From positions 1 through 64,000 of the forward strand of contig NZ_FOTW01000015.1 in NCBI RefSeq assembly GCF_900114705.1: 64,000 bases of DNA, written 5' to 3'. Both the position numbers and the translations under genes were made by a program. Shown in pieces: positions 23,320 through 31,222 of this stretch. The notes under the pieces are model-generated. The model saw only the letters and a list, made by a program, of their open reading frames with translations. It was not told where the DNA came from and did no database searches. Source of the DNA: Rugamonas rubra (GTDB lineage: Bacteria > Pseudomonadota > Gammaproteobacteria > Burkholderiales > Burkholderiaceae_D). Every line of letters starts with the position of its first letter. Positions within the stretch are counted from its first letter, which is position 1.

Positions 23320-24576
23320 TCAGGCGGCGACGGTTTCTTGCTTGAGCAACCGCCACAGCGGCCACAGGGCGACGCCCACCGGGATGCTGGCGGCGCAGGC
23401 AAACGTCGCCAGGCTGGCGCCGGCGCCCAGCGCGGCCAGGGAGGCGCTGCCTAGCCCGATGATGGCGATGGAAATCATGCCCAGCATCGCGGCGACGGTG
23501 CCTTTGCCGTTGGCGCTGGCGAACAGGGTCAGGCGGTAGAGCGAGGCGTTGCCGATGCCCATGCCGAAGGCGTACACCACCATGCCCGGGATCAAGGCCA
23601 TCAAGCGGCCGCTGGCCAGGGTGCCGGCCGCCATCAGCAGCAGGCCGCCGACGATGGGCAGCAGGGCCAGGCGGATCAAGGAAGGCAGGTCGAAGCGGCC
23701 GGCGGCGTAGTTGAGGGCCAGGTTGCCGGCGATGAGGCCGCCGAAGATCGGCAACTGCCACAAGCCGTAGCTCGTCGCGTCCAGGCCCAAGTTGCGCATC
23801 AACAGCAAGGGCGACAAGCCGATCCAGCTGAAGAGGGGGATGCTGATCAGGCCCAGCGCCATGCTTCCCTGCATGAACTTCCCATTGCGCAGCAGCTCGC
23901 CATAGCTGCCCAGGATGCTCGCCAGGTGCAGCGGCGCCGGCGCCAGTTGGCCGCCTTCGGTTCGCGGCACGCCAATGGTCTCGGGGGCGAAGCGCCATAG
24001 GCCGAGCCAGGTCAGGATGGCCAAAGCGCCGACGCAGACGAACAGGGCGCGCCACGACATCACGTCCAGCAACAGGCCGCCCAGCAAGGGGCCCAGCAGC
24101 GGCGACAGCAGCGCGATGTTCGCCAAAATCGCCATCAAGCGCAGCGCGTCGGTCTCGGGAAAGCTTTCCTGCAGCAGCGGATAGCTGACCACCACGACGA
24201 AGCCCAGGCCGATACCCTGGACGAAACGCAGGCCCTGGAAGAGGTGGATGTCGTTGATCCAAGGGGCGAGCAGGCAGGCCGCCGCGAATCCGGCGGCGCC
24301 GATCAGCAGCAGGGGCCGGCGACCGTAGCGGTCGGACAGCGGGCCGATCAACCATTGGAAGGCCACGCCGCCCAGCAGGTAGGCGTTCAAGGCCAGCGGC
24401 ACGTGGCTGGACGGCGCGTCCAAATCGCGCACCACGTGCAACATGGCGGGCATCACCACATCGCTGGCGACATAGGTGAGCAATTCAAAGGCGGCCAGCA
24501 GCAGACAAAAGAGCAAGGCATGGCGCGGCGACATGGGGACGAGCGAGCGGGAGAACAGGGACATTCTGAGATGCAT
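23320..24576 (-). CDS. MFS exporter of the MdfA/Bcr drug:H+ antiporter type
   Basis: The 418-residue inner-membrane protein has about twelve hydrophobic helices. Family marks are YVASDVVMPAMLHVVRDL in helix 1, WLIGPLSDRYGRRPLLLIG (motif A between helices 2 and 3), FVQGIGLGFVVVVSYPLLQE, and LLGPLLGGLLLDVMSWRALF (motif C region). These 12-TM DHA1 transporters export small molecules by proton antiport. As first gene of the operon with LuxE, LuxC-PaaK, PaaK-like and GNAT genes, it most likely exports the pathway product; several siderophore exporters belong to the same superfamily. The start at 24576 is preceded by AAGGCAAGAA; an internal ATG four codons on is an alternative. Confidence 0.85.
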   Translation of the reverse strand: MHLRMSLFSRSLVPMSPRHALLFCLLLAAFELLTYVASDVVMPAMLHVVRDLDAPSSHVPLALNAYLLGGVAFQWLIGPLSDRYGRRPLLLIGAAGFAAACLLAPWINDIHLFQGLRFVQGIGLGFVVVVSYPLLQESFPETDALRLMAILANIALLSPLLGPLLGGLLLDVMSWRALFVCVGALAILTWLGLWRFAPETIGVPRTEGGQLAPAPLHLASILGSYGELLRNGKFMQGSMALGLISIPLFSWIGLSPLLLMRNLGLDATSYGLWQLPIFGGLIAGNLALNYAAGRFDLPSLIRLALLPIVGGLLLMAAGTLASGRLMALIPGMVVYAFGMGIGNASLYRLTLFASANGKGTVAAMLGMISIAIIGLGSASLAALGAGASLATFACAASIPVGVALWPLWRLLKQETVAA

Positions 24577-24763
24577 TTCTTGCCTTGTATTGTGGAAAGC
24601 AAATTTCTATTGCGAATAGTGAGCCAGCTGCGATTCTTGTGGAATACGCCGGCTGGCGCCGGGCGTCCGGCCCTCATGGTGGCCGGACGCGGGATATCGG
24701 GGGCTATGCCCAGGCCATCTCCTTTACTTTACTCGGTTGGCAACATTGACTGAATAGTAAGTA

Positions 24764-24793
24764 GTGTAACAGCGGAGACGCATACTTTGTCAA
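24764..24793 (-). promoter_or_regulatory. Candidate sigma-70 promoter for the MFS-LuxE-LuxC operon
   Basis: On the reverse strand TTGACA (24793-24788) is a perfect -35. A -10-like sequence lies at TACACT (24769-24764) with a 19-bp spacer, or GTTACA with 17 bp. It is about 190 bp before the MFS start and 55 bp downstream of the Fur-box-like site. Confidence 0.4.
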
Positions 24794-24847
24794 TTAGAAA
24801 TATGACTTTTGGTATCTTTTAGTGCTTTTTGATAAATTTCTTTAGAC

Positions 24848-24866
24848 GTAATGATTCTCATTCAAT
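24848..24866. promoter_or_regulatory. Fur-box-like site upstream of the LuxE/LuxC export operon
   Basis: The core AATGATTCTCATT matches 11 of 13 positions of the centre of the classical Fur box (AATGATAATCATT) and is identical to a site upstream of the TonB-dependent receptor at 26.7 kb. It lies in the AT-rich region before the operon. By known Fur logic this implies repression in iron-replete cells. The site is about 270 bp from the first start codon, farther than usual, so the true promoter may lie closer to it than the candidate marked. Confidence 0.7.
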
Positions 24867-24928
24867 GTTGGAAAGGGAAAAATGCATGTCAATGCATCCA
24901 CCCCGTCTGCCGATGTGCGCGTGCCGCC

Positions 24929-25816
24929 TTACTTCAGGCTGGTGCGCGCCGCCGCCACGATCTGCCGCGACAGCTGCTCCATGCGCGGCGACTGCACCTT
25001 CCAGGTGTGCCAGTACAGGGCGACGTCGGCCGGCCGGCTCGGCGCCAGCATGGCCATGCCGTCGGCCTCGGCGCTGGCGTGCAGCAGCAGCTCCGGCACC
25101 ATGCCGTAGCCGAGGCCGTAGCGGATGGCGTTGAAGTGCGAGGTGGCGCCCGGCACGTAGTGGCAGGGGTAGGCGCCCTCCGGCAGGCCGAGCCGGCTTT
25201 GCAGGAAGGACGATTGCAGCGTGTCCTTGCGCGTGTACGCCACCACCGGCGCCAGGCGCGCCGCCTTGCGCGTCAGCCCCTGTGGGAACCAGCGGGCGCG
25301 GAAGGCCTCGCTGGCCACCAGCCAGTAGCGCATCACGCCGAGCGGCTCGGCCGAGCAGCCGCGCATGGGCTTCGGTTCGGAGCTGATGCAGCCGATCGCC
25401 ATGCCCGTCTCCAGCAGCGCGTAGGTGTGGAACTGGTCCTCCACGGTCAGGTCGAGCAGCACGCGCTCGCGGATCAGCACCTCGGACAGGGCGGGGAAGA
25501 ACCAGGTGCCGACCGAGTCGGCGTTGAGCGCCAGCACCAGCGTCAGCGGCGCGTCCTTTTGCACCGCCAGTTCCGCCTCCAGGTCGGCCTCCAGCAGCTT
25601 GGCGCGCTTGAGGTACTGCAGCAAGCGCTGGCCGACGCGGGTGGCGCGCGCCGGCCGGCTGCGCACCACCAGGGCGTTGCCGAGCATGCTTTCGAGCGCG
25701 CGCACGCGCTGCGAAATGGCCGGCGAGGTCAGGTGCAGCTGGACGGCGGCCTGCTCGAAGCTGCCGGTTTCGATGACGGCGCGGAAGGCCTCGGTGTGTT
25801 TCGGGTTCAGATTCAT
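24929..25816 (-). CDS. LysR-family regulator, ArgP (IciA) type
   Basis: The 295-residue protein has an N-terminal winged helix-turn-helix (about 4-62: TEAFRAVIETGSFEQAAVQLHLTSPAISQRVRALES) typical of LysR regulators, and an effector-binding domain (about 90-290). The sequences VVRSRPARATRVGQRLLQYLKR, FFPALSEVL and GCISSEPKPMRGC closely follow ArgP, the lysine/arginine-responsive activator of amino-acid exporter genes. It is divergent from the TRIC-type channel gene, so that gene is its likely target. Although it sits between the two putatively iron-regulated operons, nothing ties it to iron. Confidence 0.85.
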   Translation of the reverse strand: MNLNPKHTEAFRAVIETGSFEQAAVQLHLTSPAISQRVRALESMLGNALVVRSRPARATRVGQRLLQYLKRAKLLEADLEAELAVQKDAPLTLVLALNADSVGTWFFPALSEVLIRERVLLDLTVEDQFHTYALLETGMAIGCISSEPKPMRGCSAEPLGVMRYWLVASEAFRARWFPQGLTRKAARLAPVVAYTRKDTLQSSFLQSRLGLPEGAYPCHYVPGATSHFNAIRYGLGYGMVPELLLHASAEADGMAMLAPSRPADVALYWHTWKVQSPRMEQLSRQIVAAARTSLK

Positions 25817-26006
25817 CGCAAGTGCCTAAGATAAGAAAAATTTAGCATTCCCAAATAATACTTACTTTTGATAACGATGTGTCTGCTGCGATGCACAATG
25901 CTGCCTTGCGGCCGGACCGGGCCGCGTGCAGCTTGCCGCTCGCCCGGTTCGGCGCGCCCGGTTCGGCCAGACGCACTGAAACAATGTTCACTTGAAGAGT
26001 CTATCG

Positions 26007-26630
26007 ATGTTGCTACACACCATATATTTGATCGCCATCGTCGCCGAGGCCATGTCCGGCGCCATCATGGGCATGCGCCGGGGCATGGACCTGTTCGGCA
26101 TCTGCATGATCGGCGCCGTCACCGCGCTGGGCGGCGGCAGCATCCGCGACGTGCTGCTGGGGCACTATCCGCTGGGCTGGATCGCCCACCCGGAATACCT
26201 GCTGTTCACCATCGGCGCGGCCGTCGTGACGGCCGTGGTGGCGCGCCACCTGCACCACCTGCGCGCGGTGTTCCTGCTGGTCGACGGCCTGGGCCTGGTG
26301 GCGTTCTGCGTGATCGGCTGCGACATCGCGCGCGCCCAGGGCATGCACCCGGCCATCGTCGTGCTGGCCGGCCTGATCACCGGCGTGTTCGGCGGCCTGC
26401 TGCGCGACGTGCTGTGCAACCAGATCCCGCTGGTGTTGCAGCGCGAGCTGTACGCCACCGTGGCGCTGTTCACCGGCGCGCTGTACGTCGGCCTGCTGTG
26501 GCTGCGGCTGGACCCGGCGCTGGCGGTGCTCGCCTCGATCGGCGCCGGCCTGGCGTTCCGCTTGCTGGCGATGCGCTTCCACTGGCAGTTGCCGAACTTC
26601 GACACCTCGCGCGTGCGCGGCTTCGAGTAG
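26007..26630 (+). CDS. TRIC-type (UPF0126) membrane channel protein
   Basis: The 207-residue protein has seven predicted membrane helices in the duplicated pattern of the TRIC/UPF0126 family: AIMGMRRGMDLFGICMIGAVTALGGGSIRDVLLG in the first repeat and CDIARAQGMHPAIVVLAGLITGVFGGLLRDVLCNQIPLVL in the second. Both carry the signature G-G-x-x-R-D-V-L. Bacterial members are trimeric channels; the E. coli homologues YicG and YadS have been linked to amino-acid transport. Divergent ArgP suggests amino-acid control. The start is the ATG at 26007, with GAAGAG 8 nt upstream; an in-frame TTG five codons earlier overlaps that site and was rejected. Confidence 0.85.
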   Translation: MLLHTIYLIAIVAEAMSGAIMGMRRGMDLFGICMIGAVTALGGGSIRDVLLGHYPLGWIAHPEYLLFTIGAAVVTAVVARHLHHLRAVFLLVDGLGLVAFCVIGCDIARAQGMHPAIVVLAGLITGVFGGLLRDVLCNQIPLVLQRELYATVALFTGALYVGLLWLRLDPALAVLASIGAGLAFRLLAMRFHWQLPNFDTSRVRGFE

Positions 26631-26702
26631 GGCGGCGCGGCCATCCCCGTGCGGGCCGCCAAGCACTAAATGATGCCATTAGGATAAAATTTCCTACCAC
26701 GT

Positions 26703-26721
26703 GAAAATGATTCTCATTTAC
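26703..26721. promoter_or_regulatory. Fur-box-like site 1 upstream of the TonB-dependent receptor
   Basis: AATGATTCTCATT (26706-26718) is identical over 13 bp to the site upstream of the LuxE/LuxC export operon and matches 11 of 13 core positions of the Fur box. It lies about 50 bp before the receptor start, a normal place for Fur repression. Confidence 0.8.
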
Positions 26722-26737
26722 AATGCGCGTAATTGGG

Positions 26738-26753
26738 ATTGATTCTCATTCAA
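26738..26753. promoter_or_regulatory. Fur-box-like site 2 upstream of the TonB-dependent receptor
   Basis: ATTGATTCTCATTCAA is a second related site 33 bp after the first, sharing TGATTCTCATT. It ends 16 bp before the start codon, with GGGGAAAAGAAG of the ribosome-binding region following. Paired Fur sites usually mean tight iron repression. Confidence 0.72.
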
Positions 26754-26769
26754 CGGGGAAAAGAAGAAA

Positions 26770-28947
26770 ATGCGTATCAAAGTGATGGTGTTGGCCTTGT
26801 TTGGCGTGATGGCAAGTTGGCAGGCAAGCGCGGGCGAGGCGGCGACGGAGACGGCCGCAACAGCCAATCCGGCCGGCGCGCTCGAGCGGGTGGTGATTAG
26901 CGGCGACAAGCTGAAGCGCACGGAGAACGACAGCAGCGCCAGTGTCGGCGCGCGCAACCGCCGCCAGATCGCCGAATCGGGCATCACCACGGTGGAAGAC
27001 GTGGCGGCGCAGATGGCCAACGTCGGCACCGCCGAGGGCTTGTCGATACGCGGCGTCAACGCCCTCGGCCCGACCGGCGGCGGCGGCCGCACCATCACCC
27101 TGGTGATGGACGGCGTGGCGCAGGACGGCTACGGCCAATCGATCAACAGCCTGAGCGTGTGGGACGCCGACCGGGTGGAAGTGCTGCGCGGGCCGCAATC
27201 GACCAATCAGGGCCGCAACTCGCTGGCCGGCGCGGTGGTGTTGAAGACCCGCGATCCTTCCGACATGCCGGACTTCAGCTACCGCCTCAGCGCCGGCAAC
27301 CAGAATTCGCGCCGCATGGCGCTGGCCGGCGGCGGCGCCATGGTCGACCAGGTGTTGGCCGGCCGCGTCTCGTTCGAGCAGCGCCGGCGCGACGGCGACG
27401 TCAACAACCCGAGCCGCAACGACCCGCGCTTCAACCATGACGACGGCCACACGCTGCGCGCCAAATTGCGCGTGACGCCGTATGGCGAGCGCTACCAGGC
27501 GCTGCTCACCCTGGTCGACGCCAAGCAGCGCCTGGGCAGCGACTCGGTCGAGGCGGTCGCCCGCCCCATCTCGGCGCGGCAGAACCTGTCCAACGAGGCG
27601 CGCAATTCGGACAACCACACGCGCTCGGCCGCGCTGGAGCAGAGCTTCAAGGTGGGCGGCGCCGACGTCACATTGCTGAGCACGTATTCGCACAACCTGT
27701 TTTCCCGCGTGCAGGACTACGACGCCACCGAGCTGAAGCAAGGCTACCGCACCGGCGAGAACGTCGACCGCCAGTTTTCGCAGGAGGCGCGCGCCAACTT
27801 CGAGACCGCGCTGTTCGGCCTGCCACTCAAGGGTGTGGCGGGGCTCTACTATCTGAACGCGAACTACAGCGCCGACGACATGTTCACCGTGCCGCTGTCC
27901 TACGTGCTGGGCCTGACCGGGCAGTGCCCGGTGCAGGCGGCCTGCGACACGGCCTACGGCGCCGAGTTCGTCAACCGCGGCAATCTGGAGGGGCACAACA
28001 CCAAGACCCGCGCCGCCTTCGCCGAACTCGACTATGTGATCGACCGGCTCACCGTGACCGCCGGCGTGCGCTTCGACGCCGAGCGCCAGACTCGCGTGCT
28101 GACCGGCGCCACCAACGGCACCTCGCCGCTGGCGCGGATGGTGGTCGGCCAGTTGATCGCCGGCGGCATCTTCAGCGCCGACGGCATGCAGAACCTGCAG
28201 ACCGACAATTCCGTCTGGCTGCCCAAGCTGGGCCTGCGCTACGCGCTGGTGCCGGGCTGGGTGGCCGGCCTGACGGCGCAGCGCGGCTACCGCACCGGCG
28301 GCGTCGACTACAGCTACCAGCGCGGCTCGAACGCCTTCGGCCCGGAGTTCACCAAGAACTACGAGGCCTCGCTGAAGGGCGTGCTGGACAACGGCATGAT
28401 GCTGGCGCTGAACGCCTACCGCGTCAACTGGACGGACCAGCAGGTCAACGTCGGCCGTGGCTCGCTGGACACCTTCTTCGTCAACGCCGGCAGCTCGCGC
28501 CTGCAAGGCCTTGAGGCCGAGCTGCGCGGCAAGGTGCTGGCGCAACTGGAACTGTTCGGCGCCGTCGGCGTGGCGCGCTCCCGCTTCATCGACTTCGTGT
28601 CGCCGCAGGGCGACTTTACCGGCAAGCAGTTCGCCCGCTCGCCGCGCCAAACGGTGTCGGCCGGCTTTAGCTGGACGCCGGGCCGCTGGCTGTTGAACGG
28701 CAACGTGGTGCAGACCGGCGGCACCTACACCGGCCCGGACAACGTCGACCGCAACGACGGCCACACTATCCTGGGCGGCAAGGCTGCCTACACCCTGGCG
28801 AATGGCGTCTCGCTGTTCGCCTTCGGCAGCAACCTGACCGACCGCCGCTATATCACCGCCAACTATCTGACCACCGTCACCGACCGCCATGCCGTCACGC
28901 TGGGCAGCGCGCGCCAGTTCGGCTTCGGCGTACAGGGCAAGATCTGA
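26770..28947 (+). CDS. TonB-dependent siderophore-type receptor (Fur-boxed)
   Basis: The 725-residue precursor has a signal peptide (MRIKVMVLALFGVMASWQAS, cleavage near ASA-GE). The plug domain (about 45-180) has LERVVISGDKLKRTENDSSA, VEDVAAQMANV, LSIRGVNALGP and DRVEVLRGPQSTNQGRNSLAGAVV. The barrel ends RQFGFGVQGKI. The GPQSTNQGRNS wording is that of ferri-siderophore receptors of the FyuA/PvuA kind. There is no signalling extension, so control is by Fur rather than by an ECF sigma factor. It is first of a four-gene operon with two small membrane proteins and a PepSY reductase. The ligand may be the product of the neighbouring LuxE/LuxC operon (inference from shared Fur core and proximity). 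Confidence 0.9.
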   Translation: MRIKVMVLALFGVMASWQASAGEAATETAATANPAGALERVVISGDKLKRTENDSSASVGARNRRQIAESGITTVEDVAAQMANVGTAEGLSIRGVNALGPTGGGGRTITLVMDGVAQDGYGQSINSLSVWDADRVEVLRGPQSTNQGRNSLAGAVVLKTRDPSDMPDFSYRLSAGNQNSRRMALAGGGAMVDQVLAGRVSFEQRRRDGDVNNPSRNDPRFNHDDGHTLRAKLRVTPYGERYQALLTLVDAKQRLGSDSVEAVARPISARQNLSNEARNSDNHTRSAALEQSFKVGGADVTLLSTYSHNLFSRVQDYDATELKQGYRTGENVDRQFSQEARANFETALFGLPLKGVAGLYYLNANYSADDMFTVPLSYVLGLTGQCPVQAACDTAYGAEFVNRGNLEGHNTKTRAAFAELDYVIDRLTVTAGVRFDAERQTRVLTGATNGTSPLARMVVGQLIAGGIFSADGMQNLQTDNSVWLPKLGLRYALVPGWVAGLTAQRGYRTGGVDYSYQRGSNAFGPEFTKNYEASLKGVLDNGMMLALNAYRVNWTDQQVNVGRGSLDTFFVNAGSSRLQGLEAELRGKVLAQLELFGAVGVARSRFIDFVSPQGDFTGKQFARSPRQTVSAGFSWTPGRWLLNGNVVQTGGTYTGPDNVDRNDGHTILGGKAAYTLANGVSLFAFGSNLTDRRYITANYLTTVTDRHAVTLGSARQFGFGVQGKI

Positions 28948-28958
28948 GCGGGGGAGCG

Positions 28959-29252
28959 ATGGTGAACTGGATTTGTATCTGCGTGGCCGGCTTGGCGGCG
29001 CTCGGCTTGTACCTGGCGTCGCCGCATCAAACCTTGTGGCGCGCCGCGCTGGCGCGGGCGACGCTGCTGCGTTGGCTGGCGCTGCCCTTGCTGGCTGGCG
29101 CCGTGGCCTCGGCCGCGTCGGCCTATGGCGCCTGGTGCGGCGTGTGCATCGCCTTGGCCGGTTTCATGATGACGCTGGTTGCGTTGCCGTATCTGGATGC
29201 CGGCTTGCACGGCCGCAAGCCGGCCAAAGCGGGAGCACGCCATGTTGGGTAA
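28959..29252 (+). CDS. DUF3325-type small membrane protein of an iron-uptake operon
   Basis: The 97-residue protein has about three hydrophobic helices. It starts MVNWICICVAGLAALGLYLASPHQTLWR; the LYLASPHQxL motif is the signature of DUF3325 proteins found with siderophore receptors and PepSY reductases in pseudomonads and Bordetella-like bacteria. Its biochemical role is unknown; it probably assists the reductase in the inner membrane. It starts 11 nt after the receptor stop and overlaps the next gene by 11 nt. Confidence 0.75.
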   Translation: MVNWICICVAGLAALGLYLASPHQTLWRAALARATLLRWLALPLLAGAVASAASAYGAWCGVCIALAGFMMTLVALPYLDAGLHGRKPAKAGARHVG

Positions 29253-29511
29253 ATCGACGGCGGCGGCCATTCTCGGACTCCCCCTGTCGGTATTGCTGGT
29301 GGGCTTTATCGCCTTGCTGAGCAACGACCAGAAGAGCACCACCTTGCCTTTGTTGCTGCTGTTCTTTTTGGCCTGGGTGGGCGCCATGATCGCGGCGTTC
29401 CTGTTCAAGACCGGCCTGCGGGCCTGGTTGTGGATGGGCGGCGCGAGCATCGTCGGCTACACCGCGCTGTATTTCCTCAAGGCCAGCGGCCTGATGGAGG
29501 TGGCGGGATGA
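29242..29511 (+). CDS. Small three-helix membrane protein between DUF3325 and PepSY genes
   Basis: The 89-residue product begins MLGKSTAAAILGLPLSVLLV and has three membrane helices (about 8-25, 36-57 and 62-82). Operons of this type usually carry a second small membrane protein such as DUF3649 at this place, but I cannot match this sequence to it with confidence. The start at 29242 lies inside the end of the DUF3325 gene, and the stop overlaps the start of the PepSY gene (ATGA at 29508). Tight coupling makes a shared complex likely. Confidence 0.65.
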   Translation: MLGKSTAAAILGLPLSVLLVGFIALLSNDQKSTTLPLLLLFFLAWVGAMIAAFLFKTGLRAWLWMGGASIVGYTALYFLKASGLMEVAG

Positions 29512-31100
29512 AGTCATCGACCATACGCACCTTTATATCGGTGCATACCTGGGTGGGGCTGGCGGCGGGCTTCTGCCTGTTCATCGCCTTTTATGCGGGC
29601 GCGGTGACGATCTTCCACGAGGAGCTGCTGACCTGGGAAACTGCCTCATCGAGGGCGCGGCCGGCCGAGTCGCCGGCGCGGGCGCAAGCGCTGATCGACG
29701 CGGTGCTGAAGGCCCATCCGCAGGCGAAGGAGTCCTTCTATCTGCGCCTGCCGTCGCAGCACGTGCCGGATCTGTCGCTCGATTGGGACGAGGAGGGCAA
29801 GGGCGGCGCGGAGATCGAGCACCACTTCCGCCTGAACGCGGCCGGGCAGTTGGAGGACGTCAAGCCGTACTCGCAACTGGTGGACTTCATCTACCGCCTG
29901 CATTACTCGGCCGGTTTCCCGCCCAGCTGGGGCATCTATGTGCTGGGTGCGATCTGCGTACTGTATGGGCTGGCGCTGGCCAGCGGTGTGATTATCTATG
30001 CGCCCTTGTTCTTGAAGGATTTGTTTGCGCTGAGGATAGGCAAGAACATTAAGCGCATGTGGCAGGACGCCCACAACGCCATCGGCATCCTCTCGCTGCC
30101 TTTCCACCTGATGTATGCGTGGAGCAGCGCGGTCCTGACACTCGGCGTGATCTTGTTGGCACCGTTCCAGTACATGGTGTTCGACGGCAAGCTGCTCAAC
30201 CTGGTGGGGGCGGATATTTCGGCGGCGGCCACGCCGGCCGCCTCCGGTGTGGCGGCGGCGACGCTGCCGGCGGCCGAATTGCTGGCGGCGATACAAGCCG
30301 CCGCGCCCGGGATGGAGGTCGAGACGATGGTGTTCCACCAGCATGGCGACGCCAACGCGCAGTTGCAGGCCTACGGAAAGATCCACCAGGAGACGGTGGC
30401 CAGCCAGGCGGCTGTGGTGTTGAACGCCCGCAACGGCGAGGTGCTGCGCGTGATGACGCCGGAGCGGTATAGCGCGGGCACGCGTTTCTTGCGCAGCTTA
30501 CAAGCTCTGCACTTCGGCAACTTCGGCCACGCGGCGGTGCAGTGGACCTACTTCATCCTCGGCATGGCGGGCGCCTTCCTGTTCTACAGCGGCAACCTGT
30601 TGTGGGTGGAGGCGCGCCGCAAGCGCCAGCAGCAGGCGCAGCCGCGCAGCGGGCGGCTGATGGCGCAGGCCACCCTGGGCGTCTGCCTGGGCAGCGTGGC
30701 GGGGATCTCCGCCATGTTCGTGCTGAGCAAGCTGGCGCCGGGCGAGCTGCCCTTGTGGGAGCGGCGCGGCTACTACGCGGTGTTCTTCGCCTGCGTGGCG
30801 TGGGCCTTCGCGCGTCCGCCGGCGCGCGCGGCGCACGAGCTGCTGACGCTCTGCGCGGTGCTGACGGCGGCGATCCCGCTGGCGCAGTGGCAACGCAGCG
30901 GCAGCAGCCCCTTGCAGTCGCTGCTGCTCGGCGACGGCGTGATTGTCGGCGTGGCGGCGGTGGCCATCGTCTTTGCCGCCTTGTACTGGAAGATGGCCCG
31001 CGCCGTCCTGCAGCGCGGCCGCCACGGCGATCCGCACAGCGTGTGGTCGCTGCAAACGCCCGGCGCTGTCGTAGCGGGGCGGCGGCAAGAGGCGGCCTGA
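29508..31100 (+). CDS. PepSY-TM ferric-siderophore reductase
   Basis: The 530-residue inner-membrane protein has helices near 10-32 (ISVHTWVGLAAGFCLFIAFYAGAVTIF), 142-165, 190-225, 345-370 and a group of four after 385. Its large periplasmic loops carry PepSY units. Conserved histidines stand in SVHTWVG, YRLHYSAGFP, QDAHNAIG, FHLMYAWS and LQALHFGNFGH, a pattern that suggests haem b binding and transmembrane electron transfer. The P. aeruginosa homologue FpvG reduces ferripyoverdine in the periplasm to release iron. As last gene of the Fur-boxed receptor operon it should do the same for the ligand imported here. It lacks the flavodoxin/NADPH domains of the other PepSY protein at 11.4-13.6 kb. 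Confidence 0.87.
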   Translation: MKSSTIRTFISVHTWVGLAAGFCLFIAFYAGAVTIFHEELLTWETASSRARPAESPARAQALIDAVLKAHPQAKESFYLRLPSQHVPDLSLDWDEEGKGGAEIEHHFRLNAAGQLEDVKPYSQLVDFIYRLHYSAGFPPSWGIYVLGAICVLYGLALASGVIIYAPLFLKDLFALRIGKNIKRMWQDAHNAIGILSLPFHLMYAWSSAVLTLGVILLAPFQYMVFDGKLLNLVGADISAAATPAASGVAAATLPAAELLAAIQAAAPGMEVETMVFHQHGDANAQLQAYGKIHQETVASQAAVVLNARNGEVLRVMTPERYSAGTRFLRSLQALHFGNFGHAAVQWTYFILGMAGAFLFYSGNLLWVEARRKRQQQAQPRSGRLMAQATLGVCLGSVAGISAMFVLSKLAPGELPLWERRGYYAVFFACVAWAFARPPARAAHELLTLCAVLTAAIPLAQWQRSGSSPLQSLLLGDGVIVGVAAVAIVFAALYWKMARAVLQRGRHGDPHSVWSLQTPGAVVAGRRQEAA

Positions 31101-31131
31101 GGCAGTTGTTAGGCTGACGGTGTTGAACCAA

Positions 31132-31171
31132 GTGCAAATGACGCCCGCTTTCCGCGCGCCGCCATTTGCAC
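31132..31171. terminator. Long-loop hairpin between convergent genes
   Basis: GTGCAAATG (31132-31140) and CATTTGCAC (31163-31171) are perfect 9-bp inverted arms around a 22-nt GC-rich loop, between the PepSY stop (31100) and the stop of the converging phosphatase gene (31223). No T-tract follows, so it is a weak or bidirectional terminator candidate. Confidence 0.4.
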
Positions 31172-31222
31172 CTGCAGCCGTTGTCAGCTCGAACGATCAG
31201 CTTGAAAAATCGGGCCGAGCGT

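Larger units (their letters stand above)
24577..24928. other. 352-bp AT-rich promoter region upstream of the LuxE/LuxC export operon
   Basis: Markedly more AT-rich than its surroundings, this region separates the MFS gene start from the stop of the upstream LysR gene, both on the reverse strand. It holds a candidate promoter (24764-24793) and a Fur-box-like site (24848-24866). I see no gene in it. Confidence 0.6.
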
